Of a stretch of DNA of 61,763 bases, positions 17,628 through 26,263 are shown in pieces (the stretch's first letter is position 1; each line of letters starts with the position of its first letter). Location: NCBI GenBank assembly GCA_902482035.1, contig CABSYW010000012.1, forward strand, positions 1 through 61,763. The letters run 5' to 3'. Under the pieces are notes generated by a model. The model had not been told where the DNA came from. It saw only the letters and a program-made list of their open reading frames with translations, and made no database searches. Origin of the DNA: an uncultured Collinsella sp. (GTDB lineage Bacteria > Actinomycetota > Coriobacteriia > Coriobacteriales > Coriobacteriaceae). Both the position numbers and the translations under genes were made by a program.

Positions 17628-19241
17628 ATGGCCATCATCAACAAGGGTATGTCCAGGCGTTCGTTCCTCGGCCTCACCGGCAGCGTCGCTGCTGTCGCAG
17701 GGCTTGGTCTCACCGGCTGCGGTGGCAGCTCCAACGACGAGGGTTCCGCTTCCGGTTCCACCGATTCCGCCAACCGTGGCGGCGGCGTGATCACTGCTGG
17801 TTCCGCTTACGCTCCGTCCAGCTTCGACCCCGCCAGCACCGGCTCCGCTGTGGGCCTGGGTGCTAACTGGCACGTCATCGAGGGCCTCTACGGCATCGAT
17901 TACCACGACTACAGCACCTTCAACGAGCTCGCCACCGACGATCCCAAGTCCGTGGACGACACTACCTTCGAGGTCACCATCCGCAAGGGCGCCAAGTTCT
18001 CCGATGGCACCGAGGTCACCGCTGACGACGTCGTTGCCTCCTACACCGCTTGCGCCGCTTCTGCTACCTATGCTCCGTTCTTCCAGCCCTTCGAGTCCAT
18101 CGAGGCCAAGGACGCCAGCACTGTAACGGTCAAGACCAAGGTCCCCAACTTCTCCCTGCTCAAGGATCGTCTGGCCATCATCCGCGTTACCCCGGCTACC
18201 CAGGCCGAGGAGGATCGCGCCAAGCAGCCGATCGGCTCCGGCCCCTGGATGTACGACTCTATCTCCGATACCGAGATCACCCTGGTTCCCAACCCCGAGT
18301 ACAACGGTGAGTATGCTGCCGAGGATAAGAAGATCCAGTACAGCATCCTGACCGACCCCACCGCTCGCGTTACCGCCCAGCAGGAGGGCTCCACGCTCGT
18401 TATGGAGCTCGTCACCGCTGACGCCGTCGACCAGCTCGAGAGCGCTGGCTGCAAGATCGATAACGTTCAGGGTTTCGGCACCCGCTTCATCATGTTCAAC
18501 GTCGCCAAGGAGCCTTGGAACAACGTCAAGGTCCGTCAGGCCGTCATGTACGCGCTCGACACCGAGAAGATGATCACCAACACCTTCGCCGGCCTTGCCA
18601 CCGCCGCCAGCTGCTACCTGCCCAAGAGCTTCACCAACTATCATGAGGCTTCCACGGTGTACAAGACTGACGCCAAGAAGGCCAAGAAGCTCATCGATGA
18701 GTCTGGCATCACCCCGGGCGCCATCACCCTGCGCACCACCGACAACGAGCAGATCAAGGGCATGGCCGCCCAGGTCAAGAACGACCTCGACGCTCTCGGC
18801 TTCGATGTGACCATCCAGGCCGATACCTCGCCGGCCACCTACGCTGCCATCGACGGCGGCGAGGCCTACGATATCCTCCTTGCCCCTGGCGATCCGTCCT
18901 GCTTCGGCGCCGACCCCGACCTGCTGCTCAACTGGTGGTACGGTGACAACGTCTGGATGCAGACCCGTTGCCCGTGGAAGGAGTCCGCTGAGTGGGAGAA
19001 GCTCCACGGTCTCATGGACGAGGCTCTTGCCGCCGAGGGCGACGAGCAGCAGAAGAAGTGGAACGAGTGCTTCGACATCATCGCCGACAACGCTGTTCTG
19101 TACCCCGTTGTCCACGTCAAGACCGTCTCCGCTTCCTGGGACGATCCGTCCACTGCGCCCAACGGCGAGGCCCTCGATGGCTTCAAGGGCATCGGCACGA
19201 CGAGCATGTCCTTCAGGGGCGTTGCGACCGTCAAGGCGTAA
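17628..19241 (+). CDS. Family 5 solute-binding lipoprotein, probable sialic-acid transporter SatA type
   Basis: Extracellular lipid-anchored binding protein of the peptide/nickel (SBP_bac_5) class. The signal has a twin-arginine motif (SRRSFLGL, residues 8-15) and a lipobox LTGC ending at about Cys31, then a Gly/Ser-rich linker. Length 537 residues is typical. ATG 17628 is preceded by AGGAGA. It heads an operon with a permease, a permease-ATPase fusion, an ATPase, esterases and nanA-nanK-nanE. Peptide-type transporters with this four-gene make-up are known for sialic acid (SatABCD of Haemophilus ducreyi; nan transporters of bifidobacteria), so sialic acid is the likely ligand by context. Confidence 0.8.
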   Translation: MAIINKGMSRRSFLGLTGSVAAVAGLGLTGCGGSSNDEGSASGSTDSANRGGGVITAGSAYAPSSFDPASTGSAVGLGANWHVIEGLYGIDYHDYSTFNELATDDPKSVDDTTFEVTIRKGAKFSDGTEVTADDVVASYTACAASATYAPFFQPFESIEAKDASTVTVKTKVPNFSLLKDRLAIIRVTPATQAEEDRAKQPIGSGPWMYDSISDTEITLVPNPEYNGEYAAEDKKIQYSILTDPTARVTAQQEGSTLVMELVTADAVDQLESAGCKIDNVQGFGTRFIMFNVAKEPWNNVKVRQAVMYALDTEKMITNTFAGLATAASCYLPKSFTNYHEASTVYKTDAKKAKKLIDESGITPGAITLRTTDNEQIKGMAAQVKNDLDALGFDVTIQADTSPATYAAIDGGEAYDILLAPGDPSCFGADPDLLLNWWYGDNVWMQTRCPWKESAEWEKLHGLMDEALAAEGDEQQKKWNECFDIIADNAVLYPVVHVKTVSASWDDPSTAPNGEALDGFKGIGTTSMSFRGVATVKA

Positions 19242-19303
19242 GACTCGCTTGAGTCTGTATGCAGGATGTCGGTCATTGGGGCCGTATCCTCATAGTTGAA
19301 ACA

Positions 19304-19337
19304 AAGACCCGGGCGGCAACGATGTCGCTCGGGTCTT
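19304..19337 (+). promoter_or_regulatory. Hairpin between binding protein and permease genes
   Basis: An 8-bp stem (19304-19311 with 19330-19337) extended by a GCG/CGC pair lies in the 157-base gap. The T run is short. It probably attenuates or stabilises transcripts so that the binding protein is made in excess, a common arrangement in ABC operons. Confidence 0.5.
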
Positions 19338-19398
19338 GTAATGAGTACCCGTACTCATATACCAGTTGGTCCTACCGACAAAAGAAAGGGGAGAGAAC

Positions 19399-20355
19399 GT
19401 GAACAACTTGCTACGTTTGATTGGAAGGCGTCTTGTGGCGCTGCCGATCATGGCATTGGGCGTCACCGTCCTGGTGTTCTTCCTTATGTCGTTCTCCAAG
19501 ACCGACCCCGCCTACACGGCGTTGGGTGACGGTGCCTCGCCCGAGGCGGTTGCCGAGTACCATGAGAAGTATGGTCTGGACGACCCCTGGCCCGTGCGCT
19601 ACGTGCGCTATATGGGCGATTTGATCCATGGCGACATGGGCACCTATGGTGCTGCTCGCAACTCCGTTGCCAAGCGCATCTCCACGGCCCTGCCCGTCAC
19701 GATGCAGCTGACCTTTATCGGTCTTGCCATCGGTGCGGTCGTTTCGTTTTTGCTCGGCGTCATCGCGGCACTGTATCGCGACAAATGGCCGGACCAAGTG
19801 ATCCGCGTCTTTTCCATTGCCGGCTTGGCAACCCCGTCGTTCTGGCTTGCCGTTCTGTTGATCCTGCTGTTCTCTTCCTACCTTAAGGTGCTCCCGGCAT
19901 CGGGTGCTCTGCCTCACTTCACCACGAATCCGGTTGGCTATCTGGGACGTATGATCATGCCCGCTATCGCCTTGGCATTTCCGCTGACGGGCCAGATGAC
20001 TCGTATCGTGCGTACCGCCATGGTCGAGGAGCTCGACAAGGATTATGTCCGTATGGCTCGCGGCGCCGGCGTACCCGAGAAGGTCGTCGTCGGCATCAAC
20101 GTTCTTCGCAATGCGCTGATCACCCCGGTCACCACCCTCGGTCTTAAGATCGGTTACCTCATGGGCGGCGCCGTCGTCATCGAGGTTATCTTCAACCTCC
20201 CCGGCATGGGCACTGCGATTCTGCAGGGCGTTCAGGGCAACGAGGCGAACCTGGTTCAGGGTGTCGTTATCGTCGTTGCTCTTGCCTTCATCATCATCAA
20301 CATCGTGGTTGACATGCTCTACCTGCTCATCAACCCGCGCATCAGGACGGTGTAG
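19399..20355 (+). CDS. ABC transporter permease, DppB/SatB type
   Basis: Inner-membrane channel subunit of the sialic-acid/peptide-type transporter. About six transmembrane helices are visible, the first right at the N-terminus (residues 11-30), with the BPD_transp_1 EAA-like region EELDKDYVRMARGAGVPE before the last helices. Length 318 residues is normal. GTG 19399 is chosen because GGGGAG lies about 8 bases upstream; in-frame codons from 19366 have no ribosome site. Three bases separate it from the fused permease-ATPase gene. Confidence 0.85.
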   Translation: MNNLLRLIGRRLVALPIMALGVTVLVFFLMSFSKTDPAYTALGDGASPEAVAEYHEKYGLDDPWPVRYVRYMGDLIHGDMGTYGAARNSVAKRISTALPVTMQLTFIGLAIGAVVSFLLGVIAALYRDKWPDQVIRVFSIAGLATPSFWLAVLLILLFSSYLKVLPASGALPHFTTNPVGYLGRMIMPAIALAFPLTGQMTRIVRTAMVEELDKDYVRMARGAGVPEKVVVGINVLRNALITPVTTLGLKIGYLMGGAVVIEVIFNLPGMGTAILQGVQGNEANLVQGVVIVVALAFIIINIVVDMLYLLINPRIRTV

Positions 20356-20358
20356 ATT

Positions 20359-22374
20359 ATGGTAAAGATTCGAGAGAAGCAAACCGAGCAGCTCGAGAAG
20401 GCTGCCTCCAAGGGGCTCAAGCTCGGTGGCTGGAAGAAGATGACGTTGTCTTCTAAGATTGCCGCCGTCGTGCTGGTGCTGGTCGCCCTGACTGCGATTC
20501 TGGCGCCCCTTCTTGCCCCCTATAGCCCGGTCGAGATCTTTACGGCTCGCCAGGCTCCCGGCAACGGATTTATCTTCGGTACCGACGATAAGGGTCGCGA
20601 CATTCTGTCGCGTATGCTCTACGGTGGTCGTTACTCGCTGATTATCGGCTTTGGCGCCACCGCCATGGCTCTGGTCTGCGGCTCGGTCGTGGGCGCCCTT
20701 GCAGCGGTTTCGCGCAAGGCCGTCTCCGAGACGATCATGCGTATCCTGGACATCATCATGTCCATCCCGGGCATCGCCCTCGCGGCCGTCTTTGTCTCCA
20801 TCCTGGGCAACTCCGTGCCGTCGATCATCTTCGCCATCGGCTTTATGTACACTCCGCAGATTGCCCGTATCGTGCGCGCCAACATCGTGTCCGAGTACGG
20901 CGAGGACTATGTCCGCGCGGTCATCGTTTCCGGCGCCAAGGCTCCGTGGATTTTGATCAAGCATGTTCTGCGTAACTGCATCGCCCCGATCATGGTCTTC
21001 ACCGTTACCCTGGTCGCCGACGCCATCATCTTCGAGGCCTCGCTGACCTTCATCGGCGCTGGTATCCAGGAGCCCACCGCTACCTGGGGCAACATCCTCG
21101 CCGACGCCCGCGGCGGCGTGCTCGCTGGCCGTTGGTGGCAGGCGCTGTTCCCGGGTCTGGCTATCATGATCACCTGCCTGGCGCTCAACATCCTCTCCGA
21201 GGGCATTACCGACGCCATGGCCGCTGCTCCCTCCGCCGCCCTGGATCCGACCGATTCCTCCAAGCGCCGCGAGGCCGACCTGCTGGTCTCCGACCCCGTT
21301 CGCGCTTACAAGGAGCAGGCTCAGTCCCTGTCCGCCCGTCTTGGCGCCCTGCGCGATGTCGAGCTCAAGCGTAACGACCGCCATGTGCCCGATGAGTCCG
21401 TTGAGCCGATCCTTTCGGTCCGTGATTTCTGCATCCAGTTTGAGCACCACGGTGATATCAACGTCGTCGACCACGTCAACTTTGATGTCCGTCCCGGCCA
21501 GACCATGGGCCTGGTAGGCGAGTCCGGCTGCGGTAAGTCCATCACCACGCTGGCCATCATGGGCCTGACCGACGATGACGAGCACCTTTCCGGTGAGGTT
21601 CTCTGGGAGGGCCGCGATCTGCTCAAGATGAGCAAGAAGGAGTGGTTCGGCCTGCGCGGTACCGATATCGCCATGGTCTATCAGGACGCCCTGTCCTCGC
21701 TCAACCCCTCCATGCTCATTTCCGCCCAAATGAAGCAGCTCACCAAGCGCGGCGGCACCCGTAGCGCCGAGGAGCTCCTGGAGCTCGTGGGCCTCGACCC
21801 CAAGCGTACGCTCGAGAGCTATCCGCATGAGCTTTCCGGTGGTCAGCGTCAGCGCGTTCTGATCGCTATGGCCCTTACCCGCGACCCCAAGCTGGTCATC
21901 TGCGACGAGCCCACGACCGCTCTGGACGTTACTGTCCAGAAGCAGGTCATCAAGCTGCTTAACGACCTTCAGGCCAAGCTTGGCTTTGCCATGATCTTCG
22001 TTTCGCACGACCTGGCACTGGTCGCCGAGGTCGCTCATAACATCACGGTTATGTACGCCGGCCAGGTTATCGAGCAGGCGCCCACCAAGGAGCTGCTCAC
22101 CAACCCGATCCACGAGTACACCCGCGGCCTTCTGGGTTCCGTCCTGTCCATCGAGAGCGGTTCGGGCCGCCTGCACCAGGTGCCCGGCGCCGTTCCGAGC
22201 CCGCGCGATTTCCCCAAGGGCGATCGCTTCGCACCCCGCTCGAGCCATCCGCGCATTGGCCTGGACACCCGTCCGGTCTTCAAGCGCGTGCCCGGCACCG
22301 AGCACTTCTATTCCGAGCTCCCCGATGAGGTGCTCAAGGCAAATGGTTTGACCCCTCACGCGGAGGTGATGTAG
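20359..22374 (+). CDS. Fused ABC transporter permease and ATP-binding protein, SatC type
   Basis: A single 671-residue chain joins a DppC-like permease (residues 1 to about 300, including EYGEDYVRAVIVSGAKAPW as EAA loop) to a DppD-like ATPase (from about residue 348). The ATPase has Walker A GESGCGKS near 387, signature LSGGQRQR near 492, Walker B VICDEPTTAL near 513, and a C-terminal oligopeptide-transporter extension (HEYTRGLLGSV...PRSSHPRIG) in which the usual iron-sulfur-type cysteines of DppD are not apparent. The reading frame is continuous, so this is a true fusion and not an annotation artefact. The same fusion is a feature I recall for SatABCD-type sialic-acid transporters. Confidence 0.88.
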   Translation: MVKIREKQTEQLEKAASKGLKLGGWKKMTLSSKIAAVVLVLVALTAILAPLLAPYSPVEIFTARQAPGNGFIFGTDDKGRDILSRMLYGGRYSLIIGFGATAMALVCGSVVGALAAVSRKAVSETIMRILDIIMSIPGIALAAVFVSILGNSVPSIIFAIGFMYTPQIARIVRANIVSEYGEDYVRAVIVSGAKAPWILIKHVLRNCIAPIMVFTVTLVADAIIFEASLTFIGAGIQEPTATWGNILADARGGVLAGRWWQALFPGLAIMITCLALNILSEGITDAMAAAPSAALDPTDSSKRREADLLVSDPVRAYKEQAQSLSARLGALRDVELKRNDRHVPDESVEPILSVRDFCIQFEHHGDINVVDHVNFDVRPGQTMGLVGESGCGKSITTLAIMGLTDDDEHLSGEVLWEGRDLLKMSKKEWFGLRGTDIAMVYQDALSSLNPSMLISAQMKQLTKRGGTRSAEELLELVGLDPKRTLESYPHELSGGQRQRVLIAMALTRDPKLVICDEPTTALDVTVQKQVIKLLNDLQAKLGFAMIFVSHDLALVAEVAHNITVMYAGQVIEQAPTKELLTNPIHEYTRGLLGSVLSIESGSGRLHQVPGAVPSPRDFPKGDRFAPRSSHPRIGLDTRPVFKRVPGTEHFYSELPDEVLKANGLTPHAEVM

Positions 22375-23202
22375 ATGAGCGAGACCGCAGTCAACGGCGT
22401 CGAGCCGATCATCTTCCTTGATGACGTCCACGTCACCTTTAGGACCCGTACCGGCTCGATTCTGCACCCCAACCTGGTTCACGCCGTCCAGGGTGTAACG
22501 ATTAAGCTCATGCCCGGACAGACCATCGGCATCGTCGGCGAGTCCGGTTGCGGAAAGTCCACCACCGCCAACGTCATGTGCGGCCTGCAGGCCCCCACGA
22601 GCGGCAAGGTCTACTTTAAGGGCAAGGACGTTACCAAACGTACCGCCGAGGACCGTCGCCACATGGGTCGCGTCATCTCGGTCGTGTTCCAAAACCCGGC
22701 CACGGCGCTCAATCCCCGCATGGTCGTTCGCGAGCAACTGCTCGACCCCATGCGCGTCCACAACCTGGGTACCGAGGCCGAGCAGGAGAAGCGCGTCAAG
22801 GAGCTCTTGGAGCTCACCGGTCTGCCCAGCTCCGCCGCCGAGGTTCTTCCCGGCCAGCTTTCGGGCGGCCAGCGCCAGCGCGTCGCAATTGCCCGTGCCC
22901 TGTCGCTGAACCCCGATGCCATCATCGCCGACGAGCCCACCTCGGCTCTGGACGTTTCGGTCCGCGCGCAGATTCTGAACCTGCTGACCGACCTTAAGAA
23001 GGAGCTCGGCCTGGCCATGGTGTTCATCAGCCATGACATCCAGACGGTCCGCTATATCTCTGACGACATCATCGTTATGAATGGCGGCAAGATCGTCGAG
23101 CAGGGCGAGGCCAAGCAGGTCTTCCAGCACCCTCAGGACCCCTACACCAAGATGCTGCTCGGCGCTGCGCCGTCGCTGCTGCATCCCAAGCTCGGCGAGT
23201 AG
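22375..23202 (+). CDS. ABC transporter ATP-binding protein, SatD/DppF type
   Basis: Second nucleotide-binding subunit of the transporter. Walker A GESGCGKSTT is near residue 54, the Q-loop in VVFQNPATALNP, signature LSGGQRQR near 160, Walker B IIADEPTSALD near 182, followed by the switch His in FISHD. Length 275 residues is on the short side for DppF because the C-terminal extension is truncated to LGAAPSLLHPKLGE. The ATG directly follows the stop codon of the fusion gene, implying translational coupling. Confidence 0.9.
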   Translation: MSETAVNGVEPIIFLDDVHVTFRTRTGSILHPNLVHAVQGVTIKLMPGQTIGIVGESGCGKSTTANVMCGLQAPTSGKVYFKGKDVTKRTAEDRRHMGRVISVVFQNPATALNPRMVVREQLLDPMRVHNLGTEAEQEKRVKELLELTGLPSSAAEVLPGQLSGGQRQRVAIARALSLNPDAIIADEPTSALDVSVRAQILNLLTDLKKELGLAMVFISHDIQTVRYISDDIIVMNGGKIVEQGEAKQVFQHPQDPYTKMLLGAAPSLLHPKLGE

Positions 23203-23218
23203 CCTCGCTTTCCCTCCC

Positions 23219-23246
23219 GTGCGCCCGGTTCCCTTGCCGGGCGCAC
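23219..23246 (+). promoter_or_regulatory. Intercistronic hairpin after the transporter genes
   Basis: A perfect 10-bp GC-rich stem (23219-23228 with 23237-23246) without a T run. It may protect the transporter part of the mRNA from 3' decay or cause partial termination before the esterase genes. Confidence 0.5.
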
Positions 23247-23282
23247 CTCCGTTGCGATTTCGAAAGGTTGGGTTCACGAGCC

Positions 23283-24260
23283 ATGCCAAGTGCTCAGGAG
23301 CTACAACAGCGATTTGGTGAATACCAAGGCGCTATGCCCCGTCCATCGGATTTCGATCTCTTTTGGAAGGACCGCATGGCGGAGGCCGACGCCGTCGAGC
23401 TCGACTACTCGATTGAGGCGGCTTCGGTTGCGGATTCCGCGACCTGTCGGTTTTTCGACCTCTGGTATACCGGCATGTGTGGCGCACGCCTGCATGCCAA
23501 GTACCTCAAGCCGGTCTCGGAGGAGCCCATGCCGCTGGTGCTTCAGTTCCATGGATATCCGGGTGCGAGCCGCAGCTGGTTTGAGCAGGCGTCGTTTGCG
23601 GGCATGGGCATGGCGCTCATTGCTCTCGACTGCCCCGGCCAGGGTGGCCCCTCCGAGGACATTGGTGGATTTGAGGGCACGACGGTCGCGGGCCATATCG
23701 TCGCCGGTATCGACGGCGACCCGGCCAATCTCTACTATGTCCGCTTGCACCAGGATATTCGCATTCTGTGCCGTATCGTTCGCGAGCTCGAGGGCATCGA
23801 TCTTGCCCGCGTATTTGTGAACGGCGCATCGCAGGGCGGTGGTTTGGGTATTGCGACCTGCGCGCTTAACAGCGAGCTTATCAATCGCGCCGCCATCCTC
23901 TATCCCTTCTTATCGGATTTCCGCCTGGTTTGGGATCTGGACGCCGACGATATTGCCTACGAGGGTCTGCGCTATTGGTCGCGTTGGTTTGACGAGGACT
24001 CGACTCGTATCGAGGAAGCCTACGCCAAACTGGCGTACTTCGATTCCAAGAACTTTGCCCCCATGGTCAAATGCCCCGTGCTGTTTGGCACGGGCACGGC
24101 CGATATCGTCTGTCCGCCGGCAACGCAGTTTGCGGTGTACAACAACCTGACCTGCGATAAGCGTCATGAGTTCTTTGAGGGCTTTGGACACGAGGAGATT
24201 CAGGACTTTGACGATCTGATCATTCCGTTTTTCTGTGAGGGAGGGGAGGCTCATGTCTAA
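23283..24260 (+). CDS. AXE1-family acetyl esterase
   Basis: An alpha/beta hydrolase of the acetylxylan esterase / cephalosporin-C deacetylase family, 325 residues, no signal peptide, so cytosolic. The nucleophile elbow GASQGG places Ser183; Asp274 (TADIVCPP) and His303 (GFGHEE) complete the triad, and the family RGQG-type loop appears as DCPGQGGPSED. In a sialic-acid operon its likely job is removing O-acetyl groups from imported sugars, as NanS does elsewhere; that is inference. ATG 23283 has only AAAGG 15 bases upstream, while the in-frame TTG 23268 is too close to it, so the start is somewhat uncertain. It overlaps the next gene by 8 bases. Confidence 0.85.
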   Translation: MPSAQELQQRFGEYQGAMPRPSDFDLFWKDRMAEADAVELDYSIEAASVADSATCRFFDLWYTGMCGARLHAKYLKPVSEEPMPLVLQFHGYPGASRSWFEQASFAGMGMALIALDCPGQGGPSEDIGGFEGTTVAGHIVAGIDGDPANLYYVRLHQDIRILCRIVRELEGIDLARVFVNGASQGGGLGIATCALNSELINRAAILYPFLSDFRLVWDLDADDIAYEGLRYWSRWFDEDSTRIEEAYAKLAYFDSKNFAPMVKCPVLFGTGTADIVCPPATQFAVYNNLTCDKRHEFFEGFGHEEIQDFDDLIIPFFCEGGEAHV

Positions 24261-25104
24261 GTGCGAGAGCAATGTTGACGAGCTGATAGTCCCCGGGCTC
24301 GTGGGAATTCCTGGAACGGTTTCGTCAAGGCTCGCAGAATATCGGGGCTGGCGCGGTGACGTCCAAGCAGATGTTTCTGATTTGGAGGCATGCGCTTCGA
24401 ATCTTGAGATTCAAGGCCTGGCCATTACGGCGATTGACTTTGCTAACCCCTGCGCCCGTTACTCGGAGGTCTCCTTTGAGCTCGGTGACGATACGATTCA
24501 CGCTCGTTTGATTGAGCCTGTCGGTCGTGCCCGAGTATCTGAGCGCGTGCCGCTGTGCCTGATGTTCCACGACATCGATCGGCCTGTGCGCGGCTGGCAT
24601 CACATGACGAGATTTGCCGCCATGGGGTATGTCGTTCTCGCGCTGGATGATGATGTTGCTGGTGCGGACGACCTGCAGCAGGGGATTACCTCGCCTGCTT
24701 TTGTCGAGCGCGTCCGTTGGGGTTGCGCGTTGGCGAAGGTTGCGCGCAATCTTGATGGCATGGACCCCGACCGCATCTTTGCATGGGGCGAGGGCCTTGG
24801 CGGCGGAGTCGCGCTGGCGGTTTCTGCTTTGGATGAGCAGGGCCTCGCCTGCACGGCGGTCGCCAATCCGATTCCCGGTGGCCTCGAGGCGCTGTCGTCT
24901 CGGGTGCGCGGCTCGGTGCTTATGGGCACTTCGCTCATGGATACCGTGAGCGACCCCAAGGGTCAGTTTGCCGTGTTCAACGGTCTTGAGTGTGACCGGA
25001 GGCATATCATCTATGCCAAATACGCTCACGAGCGCATCAATGCGTTCGAAAACGAAGTCGTCGACTTCTTTAACCAAACGTTCTACCCGTGTTCTTTGGC
25101 CTAG
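24253..25104 (+). CDS. AXE1-family esterase homologue lacking the catalytic serine
   Basis: A 283-residue paralogue of the preceding esterase, translationally coupled to it (8-base overlap, GGGGAGG ribosome site). The fold is kept (CLMFHDIDRPVRGWHHM; DPDRIFAWGEGLGGGVALAVSALD; GQFAVFNGLECDRRH), and Asp230 and His259 of the triad are retained. The nucleophile elbow, however, reads GEGLGG: codon GGC gives Gly181 where the neighbour has Ser183. Seen directly in the sequence, this argues against normal ester hydrolysis. It may be a partner subunit of the active esterase, a binding protein, or have a different mechanism. I recognise no named function. Confidence 0.75.
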   Translation: MSKCESNVDELIVPGLVGIPGTVSSRLAEYRGWRGDVQADVSDLEACASNLEIQGLAITAIDFANPCARYSEVSFELGDDTIHARLIEPVGRARVSERVPLCLMFHDIDRPVRGWHHMTRFAAMGYVVLALDDDVAGADDLQQGITSPAFVERVRWGCALAKVARNLDGMDPDRIFAWGEGLGGGVALAVSALDEQGLACTAVANPIPGGLEALSSRVRGSVLMGTSLMDTVSDPKGQFAVFNGLECDRRHIIYAKYAHERINAFENEVVDFFNQTFYPCSLA

Positions 25105-25172
25105 ACGGCCTGGACACTGCCAACAAGAGTGGGTGGCATAGGGTCGCCCGCCAGACAACTAAGGAGATTCTT

Positions 25173-26093
25173 GTGGCAACTCAGAAATTCACCGGCGTTA
25201 TTCCTCCCGTCGTTGTTCCCGATACCGAAGACCACCAGCTCGACGTTGCCTCCTTTGAGCGCAGCATCAACCGCATGATCGACGCCGGCGTCGATGGCCT
25301 GTTCTTCCTGGGCTCCTCGGGCGAGGTCGTCTTCTCCACCGACGAGCGTCGTCGTCAGATCATCGCCGAGGCCGTGCGCATCGTCGATCACCGCGTTCCC
25401 GTCCTGGTCGGCATCATCGACACCGAGACCGAGCGCATGATCGAGCACGGCAAGGTCGCCCAGGAGCTGGGCGCCGATGCCCTCGTCGCCACCTGCCCGT
25501 TCTATGCCCTGCAGGGCATGACCGAGGTCGAGGAGCACTTCCGCATCCTGCACGAGGAACTAGACCTTCCCATCTTCGCCTACGACATCCCCGTGTGCGT
25601 CCACACCAAGCTCCCCTGGAAGCTCCTTGCCAAGCTCGGCGCCGAGGGCGTCCTTGCCGGCGTCAAGGATTCCTCGGGCGATGACATCTCGTTCCGCTAC
25701 CTCGTTCAGGAGAACGAGAAGAATGGCCATCCGATGAGCATCCTCACCGGTCACGAGGTCGTCGTCGACGGTGCTTACCTCGGTGGCGCCGACGGCTCCG
25801 TTCCGGGCCTCGCCAACGTTGAGCCCGAGGGCTACGTGCGCCAGTGGAAGGCCGCTCAGGCCGGCGACTGGGCTACCGTCAAGGCCGAGCAGGATCGCCT
25901 CAACGAGATCTCCCACATTTGGGATGTCACCTCGGGCGTCCAGGGCTATGCCGGTGGTGTCGGCGCCTTCAAGACCGCTATGAACCTCATGGGCATCTTC
26001 GACAGCCCGACCATGCCGCGCCCGGTGAAGGCCATGACCGGCGAGAACGTCGAGGCGATTAGGAAGGTCCTCCAGGACAACGGTCTCCTGTAA
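25173..26093 (+). CDS. nanA: DHDPS-family lyase, probable N-acetylneuraminate lyase
   Basis: A class I aldolase TIM barrel of the DapA/NanA family, 306 residues. GSSGE (48-51 region) binds the pyruvate carboxylate, Tyr137 (AYDIP) and the Schiff-base Lys165 (AGVKDSSGD) form the active site. Family members also include dihydrodipicolinate synthase and other aldolases, but the flanking ROK kinase and nanE make sialic-acid cleavage to N-acetylmannosamine and pyruvate the best reading. The start is GTG 25173 with AAGGAG six bases upstream. The 5' codons are strongly biased, suggesting high expression. The substrate assignment rests on context, not on unique residues. Confidence 0.8.
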   Translation: MATQKFTGVIPPVVVPDTEDHQLDVASFERSINRMIDAGVDGLFFLGSSGEVVFSTDERRRQIIAEAVRIVDHRVPVLVGIIDTETERMIEHGKVAQELGADALVATCPFYALQGMTEVEEHFRILHEELDLPIFAYDIPVCVHTKLPWKLLAKLGAEGVLAGVKDSSGDDISFRYLVQENEKNGHPMSILTGHEVVVDGAYLGGADGSVPGLANVEPEGYVRQWKAAQAGDWATVKAEQDRLNEISHIWDVTSGVQGYAGGVGAFKTAMNLMGIFDSPTMPRPVKAMTGENVEAIRKVLQDNGLL

Positions 26094-26096
26094 AGC

Positions 26097-26191
26097 TTCC
26101 CCAGTCACCCGATCTTGGGGCTCAAGTGGTCGGGCGTGACCCATTAGGTCAACGCCCGGCCACTTTCACCCCAACCTCGGGCACCTGGGAA
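26097..26191 (+). promoter_or_regulatory. 95-base imperfect hairpin between nanA and nanK
   Basis: Nested pairing runs through most of the gap: 26097-26104/26185-26191 (one bulge), 26108-26112/26177-26181, 26115-26120/26169-26174 and 26125-26136/26053+100 (26153-26164, 12 bp with one G-U), continuing to a CCATTAG-type loop. Symmetrical internal loops separate the helices. There is no T run, so it is not a simple terminator. Confidence 0.65.
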
Positions 26192-26263
26192 ACCTTTACC
26201 AAGTTGCGGCGATAACACCGCCTTCATTTCCTGTAGTTGTTTTTATCTCCTAAGGAGAGCGAC

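Noticed and set aside
19411..23289. Very long minus-strand open frame (about 1290 codons) opposite the transporter genes
   Set aside because: It is a shadow of strongly biased GC-rich coding on the plus strand; its product is low-complexity and shows no domain.
25089..25172. Upstream extension of the nanA-type lyase to 25089
   Set aside because: The extra 28 residues overlap the preceding gene and have no ribosome site, whereas GTG 25173 has AAGGAG at ideal spacing and starts the conserved barrel.
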